Assembly: GCA_949738465.1 (NCBI GenBank)
Contig: CATJBQ010000105.1
Coordinates: 1 to 40,878 of the forward strand
Direction: 5' to 3'
From: an uncultured Lachnospiraceae bacterium
GTDB lineage: Bacteria; Bacillota; Clostridia; Lachnospirales; Lachnospiraceae
DNA: 40,878 nt
The notes beneath the pieces were generated by a model. It did no database searches. It had not been told where the DNA came from and saw nothing but the letters and a program-made list of their open reading frames with translations. Positions 16,649 to 24,359 of the stretch are shown here, one piece after another; position 1 is the first letter of the stretch, and each line of letters starts with the position of its first letter. The translations under genes were made by a program, and so were the position numbers.

Positions 16649-18034
16649 TCAATCCATATTTTCTGTCAAAATGTGTCGGCATACTAAAATATGATCCTCC
16701 GTAAGCCCTGCGGCCTCTGCCTCCACCATCTGATTTTCCATTTTCCCGGCCCCGTCTGCCTCCCGGGGCGCCGGGATCACCGCCCTGACATACTCCGGCG
16801 TATGGCCCACATAATATGCTTTCCCCTCCAGGAAAATCCGCTCCTCCAGCAGGATCTGCACGGTTTTTCCCAGATACCAGGAGGCGAAGGCACGGCTCAT
16901 TTCCCCGGCTTCCTCTATCAAAGCATGGCTGCGCCTGTGCTTTATCTCCTCCGGAACCTGTCCCTCCATACCGGCGGCTCTGGTCCCCTCACGGACCGAA
17001 TATTTGAAAACGTGCATCTCAAAAAATGCAATTTCCCGCAGAAATTTCCGGGTAATTTCAAATTCTTCTTCCGTTTCTCCCGGAAAACCTGCAATCACGT
17101 CGGTGGTGATGGCCGGATGGGTAAAATATTTTCGCAGATACCCACAGCCCTCCCGGTATTCCCCGCTGGTATACTTCCGGTTCATCCGCTTTAAGGTAGC
17201 GTCGCATCCGCTCTGCAGGGACAGATGAAAATGGGGACAGACCTTTGGAAGCTGCGACAGCGCTCTTGCAAATTCCTCCGTGACGATCTTGGGCTCTAAG
17301 GATCCCAGGCGGATCCGGTCAATCCCTGGTATCTGATGGATCCCGGTAAGCAGTGACAACAGATCATCCCCGGTGTCCACCCCGTAGGAGCTCAGATGAA
17401 TCCCGGTAAGTACCACCTCCCGGTATCCGTTTTCCGCCAAGGATGCCGCCTCCGCAAGAATCTCCCGCCAGCCGCGGCTTCGGACCCGCCCTCTGGCATA
17501 GGGAATGATGCAGTAGCTGCAGAACTGGTTACATCCGTCCTGGATCTTCACGAAGGCCCTGGTATGCTCTGCCGTTCCCCGGATGGCGAGAGTCTCATAG
17601 GTCCCGGCTGCGGCCTGGTCGTTGATATCGATGACCTCCTGAAGCTTAAGAGGCGCCTCCTGTCCCCCTGGCTCCTTACGGCCCCTTCCGGCCTGCTCAT
17701 ACTCCGCTAACAGCCTGGGCAGCTCATGCTTTTTATTATTTCCAATCAAAATATCAATGGCAGGATCCACCTGGGCCTGCTCCCGGGCCGTCTGTACATA
17801 ACAGCCTGCCGCCACCACGATGCTCCCGGGATTCAGCTTTTTTGCCCGGTGCAGCATCTGGCGCGATTTGCGGTATGCCAGGTTTGTGACCGAACATGTG
17901 TTCACTACATAGACGTCCGCCTGTTCCCCAAAAGGTACAATTTCATAGCCGGCATCCTCCAGAAGCTGCTGCATGGCCTCCGTTTCATAGGCATTTACCT
18001 TGCATCCCAAATTGTGTAACGCTGCTTTTTTCAT
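16649..18034 (-). CDS. mtaB: tRNA t6A37 methylthiotransferase MtaB
   Basis: This radical SAM enzyme adds a methylthio group to t6A at tRNA position 37 to give ms2t6A. The 461-aa protein has the N-terminal cluster cysteines C11, C47 and C78, the radical SAM motif C168-x3-C172-x2-C175 (GCNQFCSYCIIPYARG), and a C-terminal TRAM-like region. N-terminal HNLGCKVNAYETEA is typical of MtaB (YqeV) rather than MiaB. It is the last minus-strand gene of this stretch before the divergent HPr-like gene, and is probably transcribed from the shared gap 18035-18160. Confidence 0.95.
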   Translation of the reverse strand: MKKAALHNLGCKVNAYETEAMQQLLEDAGYEIVPFGEQADVYVVNTCSVTNLAYRKSRQMLHRAKKLNPGSIVVAAGCYVQTAREQAQVDPAIDILIGNNKKHELPRLLAEYEQAGRGRKEPGGQEAPLKLQEVIDINDQAAAGTYETLAIRGTAEHTRAFVKIQDGCNQFCSYCIIPYARGRVRSRGWREILAEAASLAENGYREVVLTGIHLSSYGVDTGDDLLSLLTGIHQIPGIDRIRLGSLEPKIVTEEFARALSQLPKVCPHFHLSLQSGCDATLKRMNRKYTSGEYREGCGYLRKYFTHPAITTDVIAGFPGETEEEFEITRKFLREIAFFEMHVFKYSVREGTRAAGMEGQVPEEIKHRRSHALIEEAGEMSRAFASWYLGKTVQILLEERIFLEGKAYYVGHTPEYVRAVIPAPREADGAGKMENQMVEAEAAGLTEDHILVCRHILTENMD

Positions 18035-18072
18035 TTTCTCATACTTTCTCTCTATGATTCCCGATACTCCTA

Positions 18073-18101
18073 TTGACTTTTCCCGTTAAAAACGTTACTA
18101 T
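18073..18101 (+). promoter_or_regulatory. candidate promoter of the HPr-like gene
   Basis: TTGACT (18073-18078) and TACTAT (18096-18101) are 17 bases apart, matching consensus at 5 and 4 positions. They precede the AGGAGG of the HPr-like gene by about 45 bases. Confidence 0.6.
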
Positions 18102-18160
18102 AAAATTAATCCATATTTTGGAGATTTCAAGATAACAATTTTCTTAAGGAGGTTTTTATA

Positions 18161-18394
18161 ATGAAAACAGTACAAATTTCTTTGAATTCCATCGACCGGG
18201 TAAAATCCTTTGTCAACACCATCACGCAGTTTGACTACGATTTTGACCTGATCTCCGGCCGGTATGTCATTGATGCCAAGTCCATCATGGGCATTTTCAG
18301 CCTGGATCTTTCCAAGCCCATCGACCTGGCCATCCATTCCGAGGCCCATATGGACGAGATTCTGGAAGTGTTAAAGCCCTACTTAATCCAGTAG
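18161..18394 (+). CDS. HPr-like protein lacking the phospho-accepting histidine
   Basis: The 77-aa protein has the HPr length and fold: the region around the regulatory serine is clear (DAKSIMGIFSLDLSKP, compare AKSIMG in HPr). Where HPr carries GLHARPA with the active His15, this protein reads SLNSIDRVKSF, so it cannot accept phosphate from enzyme I. This recalls Crh of Bacillus, a regulator that lost His15 but keeps Ser46; here the serine is retained. An AGGAGG lies 9 bases before the ATG. It is a one-gene unit with its own promoter and terminator. A regulatory role in carbon control is possible but not shown. Confidence 0.85.
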   Translation: MKTVQISLNSIDRVKSFVNTITQFDYDFDLISGRYVIDAKSIMGIFSLDLSKPIDLAIHSEAHMDEILEVLKPYLIQ

Positions 18395-18412
18395 TATCCC
18401 CGACACATACCT

Positions 18413-18442
18413 CCCCCGGCCGCGCCGGGGGTTTTTCTTTTC
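18413..18442 (+). terminator. intrinsic terminator after the HPr-like gene
   Basis: CCCCCGGC and GCCGGGGG form a perfect 8-base GC stem with a 3-base loop, directly followed by TTTTTCTTTT. It ends the HPr-like transcript 18 bases after the stop codon. Confidence 0.93.
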
Positions 18443-18484
18443 TGCAATCTTCCATGCTTCCGCTGCGGTTTTCCGGGACCCTCC

Positions 18485-19666
18485 CTATGCCTCCACCACG
18501 ATGGTCTCCGTAGTATCGATGGCCGTCTTCACCAGCTCCGCAATTTTTTCCTGAAGCTTCTGCTCCGAGCGTTTGATGACGTTGAGGTTCGGTTTTGTCA
18601 CCGGATGCTTGGCAACGAATATCGTACAGCAGTCCTCAAAGGGCAGGATCGAGGTCTCGTAGGTGCCGATTTTCTCGGATACGTCGATGATCTCCTGCTT
18701 GTCAAAGCCAATCAGCGGCCGGTAGACCGGCAGGGTGCACACCTCGTTGGTGGCCGCCAGCGACTGCATGGTCTGGCTGGCCACCTGGCCGATGCTCTCT
18801 CCGGTAATCAGCCCTAAGCTCCCCGTCTCCTTGGCAAAATGCTCCGCAATCTTCATCATGTACCGGCGCATGATGATGGTCAGCTCCTCATGGGGGCATT
18901 TTTCATAGATATAGAGCTGGATATCTGTGAAATTCACGATATTTAAGTAAATGGGACCGGTATACTTAGCCACGATCCTGGCCAGATCGATGACCTTTTC
19001 CCTGGCCCGCTCGCTGGTATAGGGCGGCGCATGGAAATAGGTGGCGTCGATCTTGACTCCCCGCTTGGCCACCATGTAGCCTGCCACCGGACTGTCGATG
19101 CCGCCGGACAACAGCAGCATGCCCTTCCCGTTGGTGCCCACCGGCATGCCGCCGGGGCCGGGGATCACCTCGGAATAAATCTGGATCTGCCTGCGGATCT
19201 CAATGTTCAATAACAATTGGGGATGATGTACGTCCACCCGCATCAGAGGGAAGGCTTCCAGGATCCGCCCTCCCAACTGGGCGTTGATCTCCATGGACTC
19301 CATGGGGTAATCCTTCCTGGCCCGGCGGGCATGGACCTTGAAGGTCAGCGCCTGCCCCTCATAGCGCTCCTTCAGATAAGCAATCACATCCCGGGCTAAC
19401 TGCTCAAAGCCCCTGTCCTCAATCTGCACCATGGGGCAGATTCCCACAATACCGAACACATGTTTCAGATGTTCCAGCGTCTCCTCATAATCGTAATCCG
19501 TCTGGGCCTCCACGTAAATCCGCCCCTGCTCCTTGGTGATCAGAAATTCCCCTTCCACCGGCTTTAAGGCGTACTTGATCTGATGGATCAGAGCGTCCTC
19601 AAAGAGATGGCGGTTCTTCCCCTTAATGCCGATCTCGCCGTATTTTATCAAAAATGCTTTTACCAT
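18485..19666 (-). CDS. thiI: tRNA 4-thiouridine synthetase ThiI
   Basis: ThiI activates uridine 8 of tRNA with ATP and inserts sulfur. The 393-aa protein has an N-terminal ferredoxin-like domain, a THUMP domain (about 60-165) and the PP-loop LLSGGIDSPVAGYM (about 180-193). There is no C-terminal rhodanese domain, so sulfur should come straight from the cysteine desulfurase encoded 17 bases upstream, as in the Bacillus NifZ-ThiI pair. The true start is the ATG at 19666 (KYGEIGIKGKNR follows), with AAAGGAAA upstream. The open frame runs on to 19999, but that extension only mirrors the desulfurase gene. Confidence 0.95.
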   Translation of the reverse strand: MVKAFLIKYGEIGIKGKNRHLFEDALIHQIKYALKPVEGEFLITKEQGRIYVEAQTDYDYEETLEHLKHVFGIVGICPMVQIEDRGFEQLARDVIAYLKERYEGQALTFKVHARRARKDYPMESMEINAQLGGRILEAFPLMRVDVHHPQLLLNIEIRRQIQIYSEVIPGPGGMPVGTNGKGMLLLSGGIDSPVAGYMVAKRGVKIDATYFHAPPYTSERAREKVIDLARIVAKYTGPIYLNIVNFTDIQLYIYEKCPHEELTIIMRRYMMKIAEHFAKETGSLGLITGESIGQVASQTMQSLAATNEVCTLPVYRPLIGFDKQEIIDVSEKIGTYETSILPFEDCCTIFVAKHPVTKPNLNVIKRSEQKLQEKIAELVKTAIDTTETIVVEA

Positions 19667-19683
19667 TGCTCGTTTCCTTTCCA

Positions 19684-20838
19684 TTAATGTCTGGTGTACT
19701 TCATCAGCATGGGAACCAGTTCCTTTAACGCCTCTATGGTACAGGCCACCTCTTCTGGCGTATTTTCCACACAAAAGGAAAAACGCAGGGTGCTGTCCAG
19801 ATACGGCTGCCGGAGCCCGATGCTCTTTAAGGTCCTGCTGACTGCCGGCTTGTTGGAGGAACAGGCGCTTCCTGCCGAAACATAAATCCCCCGCTCCTCC
19901 AAGGCGTGGAGAAGTACCTCGCTGCGCACCTTGTCGAAGCTGACGCTGACAATCTGGGGCGCCGCCGCCCGTCCGGCAGGGCCGTTGATATGAGCCCACT
20001 CCGCGTCCTTAAGCCCGGAAAGGAAGGCTTCCCGAAGCTGATACAAATGTTCCACCTTATCCTCCAGGTTCTCATAGGCTTCCCGGGCCGCCACCCCAAG
20101 GCCCGCCACGCCGGGCACATTCTCCGTGCCGGAGCGCAGGCCGTTCTGGTGTCCGCCCCCCAGCATTAGGGGCTTTAGCTTCGTCTTATCCTTCACATAC
20201 AAAAATCCAACCCCCTTGGGACCGTGGATCTTATGGCCGCTGACCGCCAGCAGGTCAATGCCCAGCCGCCCCGGGTAAATATTGTATTTTCCGTAAGCCT
20301 GGATGGCGTCCACATGAAACAGCGTATGGGAATTCTTTTCCTTGATCAGCTTTGCCGCCTCCGGGATGGGCTCCACTGCGCCGATCTCATTGTTCACATA
20401 CATGATGGATACCAGGATCGTATCCGGGCGGATGGCCTCTCCAAGCTGTTCCAGGGAAATCAGCCCTTCTCTGTTCACATCCAGATAAGTCACCTCAAAG
20501 CCTTCCTCCTCCAACTGCTCCATGGCAGCCGAAACCGCCGCGTGCTCGATGGAGGTGGTGATCAGATGACGGCCGCTGCGGCAGTTGGCCCGGGCCGCCC
20601 CGATAATCGCCAGATTGTCCGCTTCCGTTCCGCCAGAGGTGAACACCAGTTCTTTTTCCTGTGCCTTTAAGGTCTTCGCAATCTGCCGCCGGGCCTCCTT
20701 GATATAGCGCTCCGCCTCCATGCCCTTCCGATGCAGGGAGGAGGTATTGCCGTAATCCTCCATGAGGGCCTTTACCATAATCTCCCGGGCGCCCTGCGAA
20801 CACCGGGTAGTGGCCGAGTTATCCAAATATATTTCCAT
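19684..20838 (-). CDS. cysteine desulfurase (NifS/IscS family, NifZ-like)
   Basis: This PLP enzyme takes sulfur from cysteine as a persulfide. The 384-aa protein shows the PLP lysine K203 in SGHKIHGPKG, the substrate-site EHAAV (about 99), NNEIG, and the persulfide cysteine C326 in SAGSACSSNKP. The neighbour thiI lacks a rhodanese domain, so this enzyme probably serves tRNA thiolation rather than general iron-sulfur assembly. A GGAGGCGG precedes the ATG. No IscU or SufU gene is next to it. Confidence 0.95.
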   Translation of the reverse strand: MEIYLDNSATTRCSQGAREIMVKALMEDYGNTSSLHRKGMEAERYIKEARRQIAKTLKAQEKELVFTSGGTEADNLAIIGAARANCRSGRHLITTSIEHAAVSAAMEQLEEEGFEVTYLDVNREGLISLEQLGEAIRPDTILVSIMYVNNEIGAVEPIPEAAKLIKEKNSHTLFHVDAIQAYGKYNIYPGRLGIDLLAVSGHKIHGPKGVGFLYVKDKTKLKPLMLGGGHQNGLRSGTENVPGVAGLGVAAREAYENLEDKVEHLYQLREAFLSGLKDAEWAHINGPAGRAAAPQIVSVSFDKVRSEVLLHALEERGIYVSAGSACSSNKPAVSRTLKSIGLRQPYLDSTLRFSFCVENTPEEVACTIEALKELVPMLMKYTRH

Positions 20839-20850
20839 TGCCGCCTCCGT

Positions 20851-21585
20851 CTAGCTCTCCAAATGATACAGAAGGATGGAGAGCATGGTTATGCCCGCCG
20901 TCTCGGTCCGGAGAATCCTCTTCCCCAGGGACAAAAGCTCCGCTTCCCCCTGTATGGCCTCAATCTCTGTCTTATCAAAGCCTCCCTCCGGCCCGATAAA
21001 CACCGCCAGGGAGCCTTCCCGTTCCAGGCTGTTAAGCACAGCCCGGGTGTGGTCCATCCCCCGCTCATTTTCATAGGGCGCCAGCCGCCGGTCCATGTTC
21101 CTGGCATAGGACACCGCCTCATCAAAGCTCATCACCTCATGTACGGAAGGGACAACGCTGCGCCGGGACTGCTTGGCCGCACTCTGGGCAATGCCGTTCC
21201 AGCGGCTTTCCTTGGCCCGGGCCTTCTTGGCATCCAGCTTCACCACACAGTTTCTCATGGCCACCGGGATGATCTCATAAACCCCCAGCTCCACCGCTTT
21301 CTGGATAATCAGCTCCATCTTGTCCCCCTTGGGCAGCCCCTGGAACAAGTAGATCTTCACCGGAAGCTCCGTGCTCTCATGATCCTGGTACAGGATCCGG
21401 GCCGTGATCCGCTCCCGCTCTACCGTCTGAAGCTGGCAGAAAAAATCACGTCCCTGCTGGTCGCTGATCCGAAGCTGCTCTCCCGGTTTCATGCGCAGCA
21501 CCTGGCCGATATGACGGGCATCCTCTCCTGCAATTGTAATTATTTCCTCCCCCACCTGATGGGGTTGCACAAAAAACTGCCGCAT
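20851..21585 (-). CDS. rsmE: 16S rRNA (uracil-1498-N3)-methyltransferase RsmE
   Basis: RsmE methylates U1498 of 16S rRNA in the 30S subunit. The 244-aa SPOUT protein starts MRQFFVQPHQVG, has a PUA-like N-terminal domain and the C-terminal knot with FIGPEGGFDKTEIEA and LGKRILRTETAG. The start at 21585 shares bases with the stop of prmA (TGATG); an in-frame upstream codon exists but would extend into prmA. The prmA-rsmE order is common in Firmicutes. Confidence 0.95.
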   Translation of the reverse strand: MRQFFVQPHQVGEEIITIAGEDARHIGQVLRMKPGEQLRISDQQGRDFFCQLQTVERERITARILYQDHESTELPVKIYLFQGLPKGDKMELIIQKAVELGVYEIIPVAMRNCVVKLDAKKARAKESRWNGIAQSAAKQSRRSVVPSVHEVMSFDEAVSYARNMDRRLAPYENERGMDHTRAVLNSLEREGSLAVFIGPEGGFDKTEIEAIQGEAELLSLGKRILRTETAGITMLSILLYHLES

Positions 21586-22538
21586 CACTGTTTCCTCGCC
21601 GTCACGCTGACCCACTCGCCCTGGCGACAGACCTCTAAGATCTCAAAGCCCTCCCGGACCAGGACCTCCTTCACCGCTTCCTCCTTGAAATCGATGATGC
21701 CAGAGGTAATGTAGATGCCGCCTGCTTTCAGACGGTCCGGGATCACCGGCGTCATGGGAATGATCACGTCCGCCAGGATATTCGCCACCACCAGGTCGTA
21801 GCAGTTTGTCCCGACCTTCTGCTGCAGACCGGTATCGTCAATAAGATTCCCCTGATAAAAGGTCCCTGCCTCCCTGGGCAGATGATTCACCTCCATATTT
21901 TCCCGGGTGGAAATCATGCACTCACCATCCACATCCGTCCCCACCACATGACCCGCCCCCAGCTTTAAGCTGATGATGGACAAAATACCGCTGCCGCAGC
22001 CCACATCCAGTACCCGATCACCCTTTTTTACATATTTGCGGATCTGGCGGATGGCAAGCTGGGTGGTCTCATGCTTTCCGGTGCCGAAGGAGGTGCCGGG
22101 GTCGATCTCGATGACGCAGGAATATCCCTCCCGGACCGGGGCCTCCTCCCAGGTGGGCTTGATGTAAATATCGTCGATGGCAAAGGATTTGAAATACTGC
22201 TTCCAGTTGTTGATCCAGTCCGTATCCTCCGTCTCGTCGGAAGTGATGGTCCCCTCGCCAATATCCATACCGCCAGAAAGCTCTTTCAGCGTCTGCTCCA
22301 CCGCGGCAAGGATCTCCCCCTGCTCCTGCTCACTATCCAGAAAAAAACTCACATAGGCGATCCCCTCATCCGGGGGAAGCTCCGGCAGAAAATCAATGTA
22401 CAGCTTTTTTCGTTCCTCCTCCGACAGAGGCACATTGTCCTCGATCTGTACGCCGCAGATACCGATCTCCGCCAAAGCAGCGCTTAAGATATCCTCAGCC
22501 TGGGTGGTGGTTTTGATGGTATATTTGTTCCATTTCAT
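21585..22538 (-). CDS. prmA: ribosomal protein L11 methyltransferase PrmA
   Basis: PrmA trimethylates amino groups of ribosomal protein L11. The 317-aa protein has an N-terminal substrate domain and a Rossmann methyltransferase domain with DPGTSFGTGKHETT, the SAM motif RVLDVGCGSGILSI and VVANILADVI. I prefer the ATG at 22538: an AGGT lies 8 bases upstream, while the ATG two codons earlier (22544) is too close to it. It leads the prmA-rsmE-nifS-thiI run on this strand, behind the promoter at 22598-22626. Confidence 0.94.
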   Translation of the reverse strand: MKWNKYTIKTTTQAEDILSAALAEIGICGVQIEDNVPLSEEERKKLYIDFLPELPPDEGIAYVSFFLDSEQEQGEILAAVEQTLKELSGGMDIGEGTITSDETEDTDWINNWKQYFKSFAIDDIYIKPTWEEAPVREGYSCVIEIDPGTSFGTGKHETTQLAIRQIRKYVKKGDRVLDVGCGSGILSIISLKLGAGHVVGTDVDGECMISTRENMEVNHLPREAGTFYQGNLIDDTGLQQKVGTNCYDLVVANILADVIIPMTPVIPDRLKAGGIYITSGIIDFKEEAVKEVLVREGFEILEVCRQGEWVSVTARKQ

Positions 22539-22597
22539 ATCCATTTACCTGGTACCCCAAGGGCACCCTTGTCCTCTCAAAAGAATCTCTATGTACT

Positions 22598-22626
22598 AGA
22601 ATAAGGATTTTTTGCCAAAACGTCAA
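22598..22626 (-). promoter_or_regulatory. candidate promoter of the prmA-rsmE-nifS-thiI operon
   Basis: On the minus strand TTGACG (22621-22626) and TATTCT (22598-22603) are 17 bases apart, matching 5 and 4 consensus positions. It lies just downstream of the coat-gene terminator and 60 bases before prmA. The rest of the gap 22545-22783 holds only these two sites as far as I can see. Confidence 0.6.
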
Positions 22627-22642
22627 TACATAATCGAAAAGA

Positions 22643-22686
22643 ATCCTGTCTGCGAAGGAAGAAATATCCTCTTTCACAGGCAGGAT
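22643..22686 (-). terminator. probable intrinsic terminator of the spore-coat genes
   Basis: Arms ATCCTGTCTGCGAA and TTCACAGGCAGGAT pair over 14 positions with two wobble-type differences. On the minus strand the stem is followed by TTCTTTTC, and on the plus strand by a run of six Ts, so it may work both ways. It separates the coat genes from prmA. Confidence 0.65.
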
Positions 22687-22783
22687 CCCTGTTTTTTATA
22701 ATTTTATCGAATGCGGCAAGCTCATTTATCGTTCCCTATCATTCCAGGATCATGAATCTTGCCAGGATCATGGACCTTGCGGC

Positions 22784-23080
22784 CTAAAGCTTCTGTGCAC
22801 ACTGGGAGAATTTCTGTTTTGCCTCCTCCACCTTCTGCATCTGTGCCGCAGGGGTGGGATAAAAGCCCCTTCCGTGCATCATCTGGAACACATCCTGCTG
22901 GATAGCGTGCTCCTTTTCCAGACAGTCGAGAATGGCATTTCGCACATTTGCGTGCACACATTCGTTTGCCCAGATATTATAGTGCTCCGTGGCGGTCTTT
23001 TCGGCCGTCAGGGCGTCGGATAATACTTCCTTTTCCGAATAGATCGGCTTCTGTGCCTGATCGTTCTCATTCCATACCAT
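22784..23080 (-). CDS. CotF-family spore coat protein
   Basis: The 98-aa protein has the ferritin-like helix pair of the coat F family: EVLSDALTAEKTATEHYNIWANEC, then VRNAILDCLEKEHAIQQDVFQMMHGRGFY. Such proteins are found in the coat of endospores and are often encoded in pairs. An AGGAGG-like site precedes the ATG closely. The second gene of the pair is 12 bases upstream. The expected time of expression is late sporulation in the mother cell; no clear sigma-E or sigma-K promoter is proven. Confidence 0.8.
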   Translation of the reverse strand: MVWNENDQAQKPIYSEKEVLSDALTAEKTATEHYNIWANECVHANVRNAILDCLEKEHAIQQDVFQMMHGRGFYPTPAAQMQKVEEAKQKFSQCAQKL

Positions 23081-23092
23081 CTTTCCTTCCTC

Positions 23093-23278
23093 CTATCTTA
23101 GCTGCGCATACAGGGACATAAAATGCTCCTGGTGCCGGTTTGCAATGTCTGTGAATTTTGCTTTTACCTCTGCATCCTGGCTGTGGGTGGCCAGCATCTG
23201 AAACTTCTTGACCAACAATTCTTCCTCGTTGAGAAGCTCATTTAATCCGTTTAATTCCTTTTCTGACAACTGTTCCAT
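23093..23278 (-). CDS. small helical protein, partner of the CotF-like coat protein
   Basis: The 61-aa protein is two helices: ELNGLNELLNEEELLVKKFQ and then VKAKFTDIANRHQEHFMSLY. This resembles the N-terminal part of coat F/ferritin-like proteins, and it lies 12 bases before the CotF-like gene, so the two are probably co-expressed. The start at 23278 has an AAAGGAGC ribosome site; an upstream in-frame codon at 23314 lacks one. I infer a spore-coat role from the pair. Confidence 0.72.
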   Translation of the reverse strand: MEQLSEKELNGLNELLNEEELLVKKFQMLATHSQDAEVKAKFTDIANRHQEHFMSLYAQLR

Positions 23279-23303
23279 GGTGGCGCTCCTTTCTCTTGTG
23301 TGG

Positions 23304-23345
23304 TGTAGAGCCAAAGAAAAAGATCATGTTTTCTTCGGCTCCACA
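23304..23345 (-). promoter_or_regulatory. leader hairpin upstream of coat-like genes
   Basis: The gap 23279-23473 holds a 17-base inverted repeat (TGTGGAGCCGAAGAAAA with TTTTCTTTGGCTCTACA) that pairs throughout if two G-U pairs are allowed, loop 8. No T run follows, and it ends about 25 bases before the start codon. It may be a leader structure controlling translation or stability. A GCATACTAG upstream weakly resembles sporulation-type -10 boxes. Confidence 0.4.
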
Positions 23346-23473
23346 AAGCTAGTATGCGCGGGAAACTGATTGCTGATACCCGGAACAAAATGGAGACAAA
23401 AACAGATTTTTGACAAAAATGACCCATAAAGCGTCTTTTATAAAAATGCAGATGGACAGCGCCCTGGCCCAGA

Positions 23474-24325
23474 TTAAGGAAAAAAGGTACTGGGCTCTCC
23501 CAGGCTGAACCCATTTTCCTGCCGCGCCAGATAAAACCCGATTCCTGCCCGAAGCTCCATGGCAAAGCTTCTGGGCACACGCTGCCCCCCGTCCAGGTAG
23601 GTTCCGTTGGTGGAGGTATCCAAAAGCAGGTAGGTTCCGCTGACCCCGTTATAGGTCACGGTACAATGACATCTGCTGATGCCCTCTCCCTGAACCACCA
23701 GATTGCAGCAGGAGGGATCCACGCCAATGGTCACAGGCTTCATATGCTCCAGGAAAATGGAGCCACCGCCAAAGGGGGCGCACTGGATCAAGATACATCC
23801 TCTGGTAAAGACCTGGGGCTCCCCGCCCTCCGGTTCAGACACAGCGGCTGCCGCCTCCCCGGGAATCTGGGATGCCCTAACCGCCTGCCCTTCTTCCCCC
23901 TTCAAAGCCTCCCGAACGGACAGGATCCCAGCTCCCAGACCGCACAGGACCATCGCCGCGCCTCCGATCCCAGGCATCTTAATTCCCCCTGCACTCATCC
24001 AGACCGCAGCCAGCAAAAATCCGGCCGACGCAAAGCCCAGCAGCGATGCCAGAAAGAGCCCGGACCGCTTCCTGCTGTACAGAGCCGCCGATGGGGCCCC
24101 TGCCAGAAAAAGTATGGCGGCACACATACATAAAACCACAGCCATGGCCCCTTGGCTCCGACCCGGAATCCGATAAACCAAAGCCTCCTGTTTCCATGCT
24201 GCAATCAGGCCAGGAGCCGACAAGCCTCCCATGTCTGTGCTCACCGGCAGGAACAGGCATAGAAGTCCCACCGTGCAGAGCAGGGCAATCAGATATCGTT
24301 TTTTTTCTTTCATATTCTTACTCAT
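23474..24325 (-). CDS. membrane protein with C-terminal FHA domain
   Basis: The 283-aa protein has four hydrophobic segments in its first 135 residues, a Glu/Ala-rich linker, and a cytoplasmic FHA domain at about 190-275. FHA domains bind phosphothreonine peptides. Conserved positions can be seen: VTIGVDP, SRCHC (the SxxH pair) and DTSTNGTYLDG. It is the last gene of the minus-strand run that also encodes PP2C, two more FHA proteins and the protease, 34 bases after the latter. It may recruit phosphoproteins to the membrane. The start is uncertain between codon 1 and codon 5; codon 5 has the better ribosome spacing. The plus-strand pseudogene at 30922 encodes the same architecture. Confidence 0.85.
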   Translation of the reverse strand: MSKNMKEKKRYLIALLCTVGLLCLFLPVSTDMGGLSAPGLIAAWKQEALVYRIPGRSQGAMAVVLCMCAAILFLAGAPSAALYSRKRSGLFLASLLGFASAGFLLAAVWMSAGGIKMPGIGGAAMVLCGLGAGILSVREALKGEEGQAVRASQIPGEAAAAVSEPEGGEPQVFTRGCILIQCAPFGGGSIFLEHMKPVTIGVDPSCCNLVVQGEGISRCHCTVTYNGVSGTYLLLDTSTNGTYLDGGQRVPRSFAMELRAGIGFYLARQENGFSLGEPSTFFP

Positions 24326-24359
24326 CCTTTCCCGGTCTTAACCTTATCGAAAATCTGCG

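Noticed and set aside
18161-18394. toxin or antitoxin gene
   Set aside because: The small size suggested this, but AKSIMG and the length match HPr.
19667-19999. N-terminal extension of ThiI
   Set aside because: It only mirrors the desulfurase gene in another frame; ThiI homology begins at KYGEIGIKGKNR after the ATG at 19666.
20731-21714. 327-codon plus-strand open frame
   Set aside because: It is the complement of rsmE and the desulfurase gene and reads as a low-complexity, His/Pro-rich product.
22784-23278. rubrerythrin or ferritin genes
   Set aside because: The proteins have ferritin-like helices but no iron-binding ExxH pattern of rubrerythrin; the coat F pattern fits better.
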